From assembly GCF_001894885.1 (NCBI RefSeq), contig NZ_BCXB01000016.1:61814-125813 (forward strand): 64,000 nucleotides of DNA, given 5' to 3'. This DNA is from Rhodococcus marinonascens NBRC 14363. GTDB taxonomy: Bacteria; Actinomycetota; Actinomycetes; Mycobacteriales; Mycobacteriaceae. The position numbers and the translations under genes are program-made. Positions 38,319-46,513 of the stretch are shown here, piece by piece (within the stretch, counting starts at the first letter, position 1; the number at the start of each line of letters is the position of its first letter). The notes beneath the pieces were generated by a model. It had not been told where the DNA came from. It did no database searches and was given only the letters and a program-made list of their open reading frames with translations.

Positions 38319-38936
38319 CTAACGCCACGCGAAGACCGGTTGATCGAAACGGTCGATCCGCGTGTGCCTACCGTGCATCGCGACCTCCCGGAACTGATAG
38401 ACAACCGCACCGGTCGGCGCATGCACGAGATGCCGACGAAAAGGCCACTGGATCACCGGTTTCGACGACTCGGGGATCTCCACGAAACGCGGCTCCACGT
38501 CGATCTCGGACACCGTCACGGCGAAGACCTCCGTGACCTCGTCACGGTTGGGCACCAACGCGGTGATCGGCGCGTCCGCCCACACGACGTAGGGCGTGAT
38601 GACATAACCCGACCGGGTGACGTAGTCGTCGAGCCGGCCCAGCACCGCCGAGGGCGGCACGTCGAGTCCGAGCTCCTCATGCAACTCTCGACGGGCCGCG
38701 TCTTCTCCGGTCTCGCCCGGATCGACGGCGCCGCCCGGCAGCGCGAACTGTCCTGGATGGGCGCGCATCCGGCTCGACCGCATCGTCAGGGGCACGGCCT
38801 GCCCACCCGACCCGTCGGGCATCACCGCGATTACAACCGAGGCGGAACGCCGGTTCGATGCGTCCGCGATGTGCGGATCGAGCCGCGCGAGGGAGTCGGT
38901 GAGGTGGTCTCTGTCGAGTTCGTGCCCAGTCACCAT
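38319..38936 (-). CDS. Nudix hydrolase, CoA-pyrophosphatase-like
   Basis: The 205-residue protein has a complete Nudix box at 69-91 (G69, E75, R83-E84, E87-E88, G90) and just before it the TMRSSRMRAHPGQFALPGG stretch (51-69) that resembles the NuCoA motif of CoA diphosphatases. ATG 38936 gives the family length; upstream sequence to 39077 is not conserved. Likely role is hydrolysis of CoA or related dinucleotides. Confidence 0.85.
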   Translation of the reverse strand: MVTGHELDRDHLTDSLARLDPHIADASNRRSASVVIAVMPDGSGGQAVPLTMRSSRMRAHPGQFALPGGAVDPGETGEDAARRELHEELGLDVPPSAVLGRLDDYVTRSGYVITPYVVWADAPITALVPNRDEVTEVFAVTVSEIDVEPRFVEIPESSKPVIQWPFRRHLVHAPTGAVVYQFREVAMHGRHTRIDRFDQPVFAWR

Positions 38937-39103
38937 CACCCGACAGTAACGCCCGATCGGCGCGAACCCCCACACTTCGACGCCTGGGTTTGCCGCGGAC
39001 GTCGACCGGACAGACCGACCGGTCCGCTCGCACTTCCGCAGACCGAGGGCGCCGTGCTTAACTGAATGGAAGCTCACCGCGTCATCTGAAGGGCTGGACG
39101 GCC

Positions 39104-39865
39104 ATGACGAAAGCGCAGCAGGTCAGACATCTCTTTCTCGTGTCGATTCTCGCCGCGCTGGCCGTGTGCCTAGTGAGCACGACGGCATCGGCTGCGACCC
39201 CGAACACCACCGCGAAGATCCTCGCGCCGTCCTTCCTCCCCGCCAACGGCCAGGTCGTCGGCATCGCCCATCCGGTCGTCATCCGATTTCCCGCGCCGGT
39301 CCGTGATCGCGCACTCGCCGAACGCGGGGTCGCAATCAGGCCTTCGCAACCCACGACCGGGCAATTTTCCTGGATCGACGACCGGTCGGTACATTGGGCT
39401 CCCGATCATTTCTGGCCCGCAAACACACGCGTGACCGTCGCGGCGGTGGGTGTCCGATCGCAATTCCAGGTGGGTGATGCGCGGGTCGCCGTGGCCAATA
39501 GGACGACGCACCAGTTCACGGTCAGCATCAACGACCAAGTCGTGAGGACAATGCCGGCATCGATGGGCAAACCCGGGTACGAGACATCTGTCGGCACGTT
39601 CCCAGTCATCGAGCAATTCCGCGACATGATCATGGACTCGTCAACGTATGGCGTCCCCATCGACTCGGCAGAGGGCTACCGGCTATACGTCGAGTACGCG
39701 ACCCGCATCACTTGGGGCGGGATCTTCGTGCATGCCGCGCCGTGGTCGGTCGACTCGCAGGGCTTTGAGAACGTCAGCCACGGCTGTATCAACCTCAGCA
39801 CCGAGAACGCGCGGTGGTTCTACGAGAATTTCAAGATCGGCGACCCAGTCATCGTCAGGGGATGA
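39104..39865 (+). CDS. L,D-transpeptidase (YkuD domain), exported
   Basis: The 253-residue protein begins with a Sec signal peptide (hydrophobic 9-27, cleavage near ASA-A at 30/31), an Ig-like domain (about 35-125) and a YkuD catalytic domain with H210 in FVHAAPWS and the nucleophile C228 in SHGCINL (H226). Such enzymes make 3-3 crosslinks in peptidoglycan or process it in actinobacteria. The short single Ig domain is closest to the smaller mycobacterial Ldt proteins. Confidence 0.93.
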   Translation: MTKAQQVRHLFLVSILAALAVCLVSTTASAATPNTTAKILAPSFLPANGQVVGIAHPVVIRFPAPVRDRALAERGVAIRPSQPTTGQFSWIDDRSVHWAPDHFWPANTRVTVAAVGVRSQFQVGDARVAVANRTTHQFTVSINDQVVRTMPASMGKPGYETSVGTFPVIEQFRDMIMDSSTYGVPIDSAEGYRLYVEYATRITWGGIFVHAAPWSVDSQGFENVSHGCINLSTENARWFYENFKIGDPVIVRG

Positions 39866-39915
39866 TCTGGCCGCGAACACAAACCGTTGTTGCAGTACTA
39901 GACCCAGACGGGATG

Positions 39916-40622
39916 TCAGATGGTGAAGGCCATGTTCGACAAGACCCGTCGGCCAAGCTCATCGTCACCGCGGATGGTGATCTGATCCCGGTGATCGACG
40001 GCTCGGGTACGACCGCCGCACAACCGGGTGAAGACAGTGGAGGGTAGCCGCCGACCACGTGTCCCAACCCGCCGTCCTCGCAAATGCCAGGCCCCGAGGG
40101 CTCGAGAAGTTCCGCGAGGGCGTATTCGGCCGCCGGGCCGGTCTCATTGCCGGCGATTCCGACGGCATCCCGAATGTCTTGTTCATGGAACCAGCAGTCG
40201 AAGAGGCGCACGCGCATGAACCGACCGTAGGAGACTGGCCCGCTCAAGGTCTCGGTGGGCGTGTCGAATTCCAACTGCGTCATCGCCTTGAGAACGCTTG
40301 CTCGATGCGCCGTAATCTCCCGATACATCTCGAGGATCTGTGGCGAGGTAGACCCGCGATATGCCTCGACCCAACGCTCGACGTACAACCCAACCGGGTT
40401 ACGCACGTGCTCGAGCTGTGTTAAACCGTCCACGGAGACTGGAGGGACGATCCCGCTGAGCATCTGCTCGATGCCCGCGAGATGGGAGACAATGTCATGT
40501 ACTCGCCATCCCGGTAGCGGGGTCGCTGACGCCCACTGGGTGTCCGTGAGCTCTGTCAGCAAGGTACCGATAGCCTGCCATTGTTCGACTAGCGCCGCGG
40601 TCAGCGGTTCTTTCGCTATCAC
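39916..40622 (-). pseudogene. Mycothiol-dependent maleylpyruvate isomerase family pseudogene
   Basis: The N-terminal half (GTG 40622 with AGGAG upstream) is a DinB-like mycothiol-dependent enzyme: LPGWRVHDIVSHLAGIEQMLSG and VRLFDCWFHEQDIRDAVG. After ALAELL near 40100 the frame changes, and the expected C-terminus appears in another frame: VFTRLCGGRTRAVDH and then LGRRVLSNMAFTI, ending at TGA 39916. About 30 codons of the middle part appear deleted. The frame read straight from the 5' half runs to 39855 and overlaps the transpeptidase gene, which is not biological. Confidence 0.7.
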
Positions 40623-40735
40623 CTTCGATGCTCCTGCGCCGTTCACCCCAGCCAGCGTACATCTCGACCGTCCTCATGGATCTGCGAGCGGGAACCGTCC
40701 ACTCAACACCGTGTTGTCGGCCGAGAAACGGGGTT

Positions 40736-41047
40736 CTACGCTACCTGAAGCGCCCCTAGATTCTCTGCGGCTCCTATTCGGGATGCACCCTCGGGTGTGA
40801 GGCAGCAATAGTGGGCGGTCTCGTACTCACCCGCACCACCAGTCGAGGCCCAGATCGCGACCAACGCAGGGTGTTCGGCGAGTCTGAGCGACGCCCATTG
40901 CGATTCGGTAAATGTAACCCTTTCTGCTAATCCATGTTTCGGCGTTGCCGGGTATTCGGTGGGATGGCCTGTCTTCCGAAGTTGAGGAGGTACCAGCCTC
41001 ACGTACGGTATCGCTGCACGCATCCGATGTCGGTTCGGGCTTGACAT
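40736..41047 (-). CDS. Hypothetical protein, doubtful
   Basis: An open frame of 103 residues with a coherent C-terminal half (AERVTFTESQWASLRLAEHPALVAIW, YETAHYCCLTPEGASRIG) lies between the isomerase and amidinotransferase pseudogenes. No family is recognised. It may be a remnant rather than a working gene. Confidence 0.3.
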   Translation of the reverse strand: MSSPNRHRMRAAIPYVRLVPPQLRKTGHPTEYPATPKHGLAERVTFTESQWASLRLAEHPALVAIWASTGGAGEYETAHYCCLTPEGASRIGAAENLGALQVA

Positions 41048-41400
41048 CAGGCATTGGAATCTGCGAGGCGACGAACGAGCGGATGGGTCGAGCAGCGTAT
41101 CGATCCACCGTCCTCGGTGTGGTTCCCAAACGGGATTGCATGCACCGTGATTCCCCGGGCTTCGAGTTCACCTCTCACCATCGAACCTTCCTCGTCGTCG
41201 TTACATCCGAGGATGTAGTGGTCAGGGTCGGAGGATGTAGTTGTCCGGGTCGATTGGCAATCCGTTGCACGCCAGCAGCTGCGACTGCCGGGTTGTCACC
41301 TCGATCAAGTCCCACCCGGTCAGCGTCGGCGGGAGACCGTCGATTCGTCGGTCAACGGTATCTCGGGTCACCGCCCCCGATCTGCGGAAACGCAGGATTC
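41047..41400 (-). pseudogene. Amidinotransferase/arginine-deiminase-like C-terminal remnant
   Basis: One frame reads LPPTLTGWDLIEVTTRQSQLLACNGLPIDPDNYIL and breaks; the next frame continues DPDHYILGCNDDEEG, ELEARGITVHAIPFGNHTEDGGSIRCSTHPLVRRL to TGA 41047. The GGSIRCST end carries the expected catalytic Cys of the amidinotransferase/DDAH fold. A 22-bp imperfect tandem duplication at 41210-41253 repeats the DPD(N/H)YIL codons and causes the frameshift. The N-terminal two thirds of the gene are missing. Confidence 0.6.
41210..41253. repeat. 22-bp tandem duplication inside the amidinotransferase remnant
   Basis: Two adjacent 22-bp units (starting GAGGATGTAG on the plus strand, ending GGGTCG) differ at two positions. 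Because 22 is not a multiple of three the duplication shifts the reading frame. Confidence 0.8.
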
Positions 41401-41649
41401 AGACAAGGGCGGTGAGCGGCCTGTCATTCCTCGTGGGCGTCCAAGTCGCGCTCGAATGCCGCACCTCGAGTGCGGAATACAGACATCACAAACCGATCGC
41501 CTCAGCGAGCGCAATGTGTGGGCTCCATAGATCGTCGAAACACAGGGGTCGTCGAAACACTGACAATGTTCGACGCACTATAGTGCAATGCCGAAACCGT
41601 TCTTGGTGGCGGCGCAGCGTCCTGGGTTCGACAGGGCAGAATCGACCGT

Positions 41650-41958
41650 ATGAAGGTAGAGATTTTGTATTTCGACGGGTGCCCGAACTGGCAGCAGGCG
41701 GGTGACCGCGTCCGTGCAGCGTCGGTTGCAGCGGGATTGCCCGATGTCGAGATCGGGTACCGGCGGATCGGAACCGACGCCGAGGCCGCAGCCTCGCCGT
41801 TCGCTGGATCGCCCACGATTCTCCTCGACGGCACCGATGCCTTCGACGACGCGATGCCTGTGTCCGACTTCGCGTGCCGCGTATACCCGACCGAGGCCGG
41901 CCTAGCGGGGCTGCCGACCATCGAGCAACTGGCCGAGGCGCTCCGGGGCAGAAGCTAG
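41650..41958 (+). CDS. DF-family thioredoxin-like (seleno)protein homologue
   Basis: The 102-residue protein reads MKVEILYFDGCPNWQQAGDR at the start and FAGSPTILLDGTDAFDD later, matching small thioredoxin-fold proteins of the DF/alkylmercury-lyase-related family. A single Cys at residue 11 (DGCPNW) takes the position occupied by selenocysteine in some homologues. The C-terminal CRVYPTEAGLAGLPT is typical. Function is unknown. Confidence 0.75.
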   Translation: MKVEILYFDGCPNWQQAGDRVRAASVAAGLPDVEIGYRRIGTDAEAAASPFAGSPTILLDGTDAFDDAMPVSDFACRVYPTEAGLAGLPTIEQLAEALRGRS

Positions 41959-42403
41959 GCGGCGCGAGAGTGGAACGCTGGCCCGGCGCTCGGCAGGGCG
42001 ACCCGTCCGAGCGCCTTGCGGGACTTCGCGGAACCACGCAGTTCAGTAAGTGCCCGTCACCATCCGTCAAGAACTAGGTCAATTGATCCGTCCGGACCTT
42101 CACGCGGGCCTCGCGGGCCTCTTCCCGCTTGCTCATGAACTGAGCGACAAATCAACGAGAACGTGCCGCCCCACACAGTCGCAACAACCAAACCTGCCGT
42201 GGACCGACATGCGACCACGGAGTCTGCGCGAGGCGATGGCGGCGGACGCGAGTTAAACCGCATGTGGCCGTGAGGGTCCGGCGGATTCTGCGTCGAGATC
42301 AGAATCCGGTTGTTAACCTCCGATGGGCTGATGGTCGGATCCGACCACCGGTTGTGCAACTGCACGGTTGATCCGTTTTGTTTCTCTGAGACAGGAGAAA
42401 AAT
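41959..42403. other. Gene-poor stretch with a coding scrap
   Basis: No intact gene is visible. On the minus strand at 42074-42151 a short frame reads FVAQFMSKREEAREARVKV to a TAG, with high GC at third positions, and looks like the 3' end of a lost gene. The YVTN gene promoter must lie in the last 100-150 bp. Confidence 0.35.
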
Positions 42404-42973
42404 GTGAATCACCCCACTGGTTTTCACGGTCATCCCACGGTCAGGGGACGCGCCCGACGTCTAGTGCTCGGGTTGACAACCATTTTCGTGATGGTGCTGG
42501 GTGCGGCCGGTATGGGGGCGGCGACCGCGGCAGCGGATACCGTCACCGTCGGGAACGCCCCGTTCGGGGTGGCGGTCACCCCGGACGGGTCCTTCGCCTA
42601 CGTCACCAACAATGTCGGCAATTCGGTGTCGGTGATCGATACCGACACGGTCGTGGGCGCGCCCATCCCGGTCGGGACCAACCCGCTCGGGGTGGCGATC
42701 ACCCCGGACGGAACCCGCACCTACGTCACCAACACTGGCGACAACACGGTGTCGGTGATCGACACCGGCACCAACACCGTGATCGAGACCGTCCCGGTCG
42801 GAATCGGCCCGTCCGGGGTGGCGATCACCCCGGACGGAACCCGCACCTACGTCACCAACACTGGCGACGGTACGGTGTCGGTGATCGGCATCGACCAGTG
42901 CACCGGATCGCTGTGCATCGACTTCGGCTCGTTGACCGGCAGCGGCTCGGGCGCGGGCAGCACCGGCAGCTGA
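42404..42973 (+). CDS. Secreted YVTN beta-propeller repeat protein
   Basis: The 189-residue protein starts at GTG 42404 with AGGAG 6 nt upstream (42393-42397). A Sec signal (hydrophobic 20-41, cleavage near TAAA-D at 44/45) precedes three repeats of about 42 residues, each with GVA(V/I)TPDG, (A/R)YVTN and VSVI(D/G). The repeats are also nearly identical at DNA level. Only three blades are present where six or seven make a closed propeller, so it may oligomerise or be shortened. It is followed by a strong terminator. Confidence 0.8.
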   Translation: MNHPTGFHGHPTVRGRARRLVLGLTTIFVMVLGAAGMGAATAAADTVTVGNAPFGVAVTPDGSFAYVTNNVGNSVSVIDTDTVVGAPIPVGTNPLGVAITPDGTRTYVTNTGDNTVSVIDTGTNTVIETVPVGIGPSGVAITPDGTRTYVTNTGDGTVSVIGIDQCTGSLCIDFGSLTGSGSGAGSTGS

Positions 42974-42995
42974 CACCCGCACCGTAGAGACGAAG

Positions 42996-43030
42996 GATGC
43001 CGCCACCCAGACCGTGTGGGTGGCGGCATC
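42996..43030 (+). terminator. Strong hairpin terminator after the YVTN gene
   Basis: A 14-bp perfect stem GATGCCGCCACCCA / TGGGTGGCGGCATC closes a 7-nt loop, 23 bp after the YVTN stop. Confidence 0.85.
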
Positions 43031-43088
43031 ATCCGGTTTGTCGACGGGAGTCGGCGGTAGAACAAGGCGCCATGAACGCCGAGACCGG

Positions 43089-43265
43089 GTGGCATCGCGA
43101 GTTCGAGCTATCGGTGCCTATGGCCGCGAATGGTATCGGCCCAAGCCGTGGTTGATGGAGCACATCGAGAAGTTCGCCCAGAGCGGTAGCCACCCCCGGT
43201 GGGATGAGCGGGGATGGCGGCGGAAAGAGACGCGGCCGAAAGCGAAACCTGAACCGCGATACTGA
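43089..43265 (+). CDS. Small hypothetical protein or gene remnant
   Basis: A 58-residue frame from GTG 43089 reads GREWYRPKPWLMEHIEKFAQ, then HPRWDERGWRRKETRPKAKP. Third codon positions are strongly G/C, which argues for real coding origin. The open frame extends upstream through the terminator, so the start is uncertain. No family recognised. Confidence 0.35.
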   Translation: MASRVRAIGAYGREWYRPKPWLMEHIEKFAQSGSHPRWDERGWRRKETRPKAKPEPRY

Positions 43266-43511
43266 CAGTGAGATCTGCTGGAGTCGGTTCTGCGCCACAC
43301 GTGTCCCTCGGACCGTGTGGCTCAGTCGTCTCACCGGCAACCCTGTTCGGTGCCGCCGGTGAGACCCCCCATCCAGGGGCGCGCCTGGATTCCCGATGCA
43401 ACCCCGCCAGCTTGCCGCCGACGCACCCTCAGGGGAGCGTCCGCCGCGAGCGCGACACATCGGTAACAACGCGCATTGACTTCCACCGCGCCCAACCCGG
43501 AGGAGACGCCG

Positions 43512-43727
43512 ATGCCCGCACCAACTCATACCCAGGCAGGCGGCTACACCCTCACCCCCGAAGCACTCCGCGATGCCGGACTCCTCGGCGTCAGCATCGA
43601 AGACGTCAGGCACGCTCTGCTCACACCCACCAAATCTGTGTGCCAACCGCGGGCCGACGGGCGATGCCTCACACGCGGCACCGACACCCAAGGCCACGGA
43701 CTAGCGGGAGGGGCCCGCGCGGGGTGA
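43512..43727 (+). pseudogene. Small protein gene, 3' end lost by fusion
   Basis: ATG 43512 with GGAGGAG upstream begins PTHTQAGGYTLTPEALRDAG, then VSIEDVRHALLTP and GTDTQGHGLA. The pattern resembles short DUF4258/BrnT-like or related proteins whose last strands would follow GTDTQG, but here the sequence runs directly into a YVTN repeat in another frame and stops at 43727. The fusion point near 43705-43720 marks a deletion. Confidence 0.5.
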
Positions 43728-44092
43728 CGATCACCCCGGACGGCGCCCGCGCCTACATCACCAACTATTCCGCCAACTCCGTGTCGGTGATCGACACCGC
43801 CACCAACACGGTCACCGCCACGATCCCGGCCGGCGACCTACCGGTCGGGGTGGCCATCACCCCGGACGGGTCCCGCGCCTACATCACCAACTTGGGGTAC
43901 GACTCGGTGTCGGTGATCGGGATCGACACCAACACCGTCATCGAGACCGTCCCGGTTGGCGACGCACCGGTCAGGGTGGCGATCACCCCGGACGGCGCCC
44001 GCGCCTACATCACCAACTTGGCGGACGACTCGGTGTCGGTGATCGGGATCGACACGCCGCCCGCCCCTTGGGGAAGCTTCGCCGGAAGCTGA
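43719..44092 (+). pseudogene. YVTN beta-propeller gene lacking its 5' end
   Basis: Three YVTN repeats (VTITPDGARAYITN, VAITPDGSRAYITN, VAITPDGARAYITN, each with VSVI) run to TGA 44092 and end PPAPWGSFAGS. There is no signal peptide or start region because the 5' part was lost at the junction with the small gene at 43512. It is a paralogue of the gene at 42404. Confidence 0.7.
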
Positions 44093-44183
44093 CGAGATCC
44101 CGTTCACGCTGGGCGGCTGATCCAAAGCTAGTTACCACGATGCTGTGGCGCACCAAACCATGAGTCCCGCTCTGACGCACGAC

Positions 44184-44222
44184 AACGCCCCCATTCCTCT
44201 TCCGTGGGAAATGGGGGCGTTT
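44184..44222. terminator. Bidirectional hairpin terminator
   Basis: AACGCCCCCATT at 44184-44195 pairs with AATGGGGGCGTT at 44210-44221, with a T-run following on the plus strand. It separates the YVTN remnant from the convergent DUF2637 gene and could serve both. Confidence 0.8.
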
Positions 44223-44239
44223 CGTCGTCCGGTGGTGCG

Positions 44240-45156
44240 TCAGCCCGCGACGGCCCGGGTGCGGAGTCGACGCACCGTCGCCTCAGATTTCCCGATGCGC
44301 TCGCCGATGACGTAGTTGGACAGGCCCTCGCCAGCCAGCTCGGTGACGCGACGTCGCAGTGCTTCACGATCCTTCGGCGCAGGCTTTGCTGGTGTCGTGG
44401 TGCGCTTCGGTGTCGCGTCACCGAGTGATGCGACGGCGTGCAGACGGGGGTGCGTCACCTCTCCTGCCTCGGGTGACGCATGCGTCGTGTCGCGCGGCGC
44501 GTCATCCCTCGCACGCGCTTCGTTGCGTTGGGTGCTTACCGGCTGGCGCGTCACGTCACCCTTCACGGGCGTTGCGTCGCGTCGGGCAGGTGTCGTGGCC
44601 GACGTGTCATCCTCGACTGCGACACCCTTCGGTGACGCGCCCGGTGCGACAGTCTTGGGTGACGCGACGGTCTTAGGTGACGCGACGGGGGCCGGCGCGA
44701 CGCTCTCGACCGACGCGTCATCGTCCACGCCCTGCGAAGCCTCGGCTGCGAGTTCGCGTTGCAGCTTCACCGCGAGGTGAGGGATGGCGAGTAGAAACAG
44801 CGGCGGCACCACCGACACCGCGGCGGAAGCGAGAGGCGGCAACGCCCCCACAGGCGGCTGCTCACCCGGAAGCAAGGCAGTCGCAACAGCCGCAATGACC
44901 GAGACCCCGGTGCCGGCCAGGAGGAGACACCAGGCATACCCACGTGAGCGCATCCGCATCACACCAACCGTGGCCGCGACCGCGAGACCGTCCACGATCA
45001 GCGGCCAAAGCAACGCCATGACTGGGCTGTAGCCGCCACGGCCGCAAGCTCGGTCAACTTCGAGTAGGAGAGCACGAACGCCAAAGCGGCGAGCGCGTAG
45101 GTCAGGCCGACCATCACGACAGCATCGAAACCGAGGCGGGACACCGGGGCGCTCAT
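44240..45156 (-). pseudogene. DUF2637 (SpdB-like) membrane protein with HTH, frameshifted
   Basis: ATG 45156 (overlapping the upstream stop) starts MSAPVSRLGFDAVVMVGLTY and LALAFVLSY-type helices. Near 45032-45040 one base is missing: LTELAAVA should continue GYSPVMALLWPLIVDGLAVAATV, which is in the next frame. The second frame has further membrane helices, an Ala/Pro/Thr-rich repetitive linker and a C-terminal helix-turn-helix (VTELAGEGLSNYVIGERIGKS). DUF2637 proteins are typical of actinomycete conjugative elements and are related to plasmid spread proteins. Confidence 0.7.
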
Positions 45157-45896
45157 GCTGCGACCCACTGCCGGGCGACGTTCGGGCGGCAGGTGGGGCA
45201 GGGGGTTTCGTCGGCGAGCCAGCCGTTATCGCACTGGTGCGCGGTCGGTGAGCCTTCCTCGGCCTCACGCTCGGCGGCCCGGGCGGCAGTGGCATCGGCC
45301 AGGGCGACCTCGGCGAGATGCTGCGAGAAGCCGGACGCGAGCCACCAGCCGAACGCTTTGTCCCAGTCGCTGCGCTTCGACCGGATGTGCTTGGCCCGGA
45401 ATGCCTCGATAGCGGCCCCGAGGTCGATGCCGCGCTGATCCGCGACGACCCTGTTCTGCGGGCTAGGCTCCCACGACCGCGCCAGCGGTTCGGGGGTGGC
45501 CGTTGCCTCGACTGTGGATGAATCGACGAGAAGAGATCTTTCTCGTGGTGCAAATTTTGCACCGGGTTCAGATGACTGCTCACACCCGGATTCGACGTTA
45601 TCCACAGGTTGCGCCAGATGTTCCGGGATCGTCACCGAATACACGTTCTGCTGTTGGTACGCACCGAACCGGCCGATCCACCCAGTCGCCTCGAGGGCCT
45701 TGAGAGCGTCAACGAGTGCGCGTCTGCTGACCCACGCGGCCTTGCATAGCTCGTCGTAGCTCATCGGCTCGGTCATCGAGGTCTCGGGATCGGCGAGGCC
45801 GAAGAGGGTCCAGGCGACGTGTGCGGCACCGTGGGTGAGCGTGTCTCGGTCCTGGTGCCCGTGGGCGGTGAAGACCGCACGCCACTGCGCGCTCAT
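45153..45896 (-). CDS. Helix-turn-helix protein of element origin
   Basis: The 247-residue protein has an N-terminal winged-helix region (TLTHGAAHVAWTLFGLADPE, MSYDELCKAAWVSRRALVDALKALEATGWIGRF) and a C-terminal CxxC-type pair (CDNGWLADETPCPTC). It resembles replication-associated or regulatory HTH proteins of actinomycete integrative elements. ATG 45896 overlaps the stop of the small upstream gene, and its own stop overlaps the DUF2637 start, so all three form one operon. Confidence 0.65.
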   Translation of the reverse strand: MSAQWRAVFTAHGHQDRDTLTHGAAHVAWTLFGLADPETSMTEPMSYDELCKAAWVSRRALVDALKALEATGWIGRFGAYQQQNVYSVTIPEHLAQPVDNVESGCEQSSEPGAKFAPRERSLLVDSSTVEATATPEPLARSWEPSPQNRVVADQRGIDLGAAIEAFRAKHIRSKRSDWDKAFGWWLASGFSQHLAEVALADATAARAAEREAEEGSPTAHQCDNGWLADETPCPTCRPNVARQWVAA

Positions 45897-46099
45897 CGGG
45901 TCACCGCCGCGCTGCCAAAGGTGTCCCACTCGTGGGCATCGAAGAACAGGTTCGCTTCGAGTTGCTGCCGGATCAAGCCGCAGACAGCGACGATCGGATC
46001 GGCATCGAAAGTGATGGTGTCGAGGTATTCAATAGCGTCCTCGAAACGCTGGCCCATCGGGTGTGGGCGGGTGGGCATACACGTATGCTGATGCACGTT
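45893..46099 (-). CDS. Small hypothetical protein of the element operon
   Basis: The 68-residue protein reads MGQRFEDAIEYLDTITFDADPIVAV and LIRQQLEANLFFDAHEWDTF. GTG 46099 is chosen because AAGGAG lies 6 nt upstream. It is coupled to the HTH gene. No family recognised. Confidence 0.6.
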   Translation of the reverse strand, partial: NVHQHTCMPTRPHPMGQRFEDAIEYLDTITFDADPIVAVCGLIRQQLEANLFFDAHEWDTFGSAAVTR

Positions 46100-46311
46100 C
46101 GACTCCTTGTTAAGTCGGACCACGCCCCGGGCCTGTTAGTAGCAGGTGCCGGGGTCTCTTTGTTTAGTTGACGAATGTCACCGTACACCGTCAGTCGAGT
46201 GATGCGGCGCTCCACGCCGAAATCCTGCTGTCCCTGTACTGCCTGATAGCTGTCCCTCAGTCACGATTACCTGCGGTTATCCTCGGCTATCTGAGACGAC
46301 CACAAACGCAA

Positions 46312-46349
46312 GAAAGCCCTGGTAGAAAGTATCTCTACCAGGGCTTTCC
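46312..46349. terminator. Long hairpin beside tRNA-Pro
   Basis: GAAAGCCCTGGTAGA pairs with TCTACCAGGGCTTTC around a short loop. It lies just past the 3' end of tRNA-Pro and is a likely terminator for it. Confidence 0.8.
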
Positions 46350-46350
46350 T

Positions 46351-46427
<77 letters not shown>

Positions 46428-46513
46428 TCCACACCCTCGTTCAGGTGCTCGATGAGATTACATCAGCGGCACTCGGTAACGCTAATCGACTGGTCAGAGC
46501 AAAATCCGTCGCT

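Noticed and set aside
42500..42890. CRISPR-like array because of regularly spaced DNA repeats
   Set aside because: The repeats are about 126 bp units encoding YVTN blades in one open frame, with no spacer-repeat structure.
44240..46100. Active prophage or conjugative element
   Set aside because: No integrase, replication, transfer or structural gene is visible; only a small operon with one frameshifted member remains.
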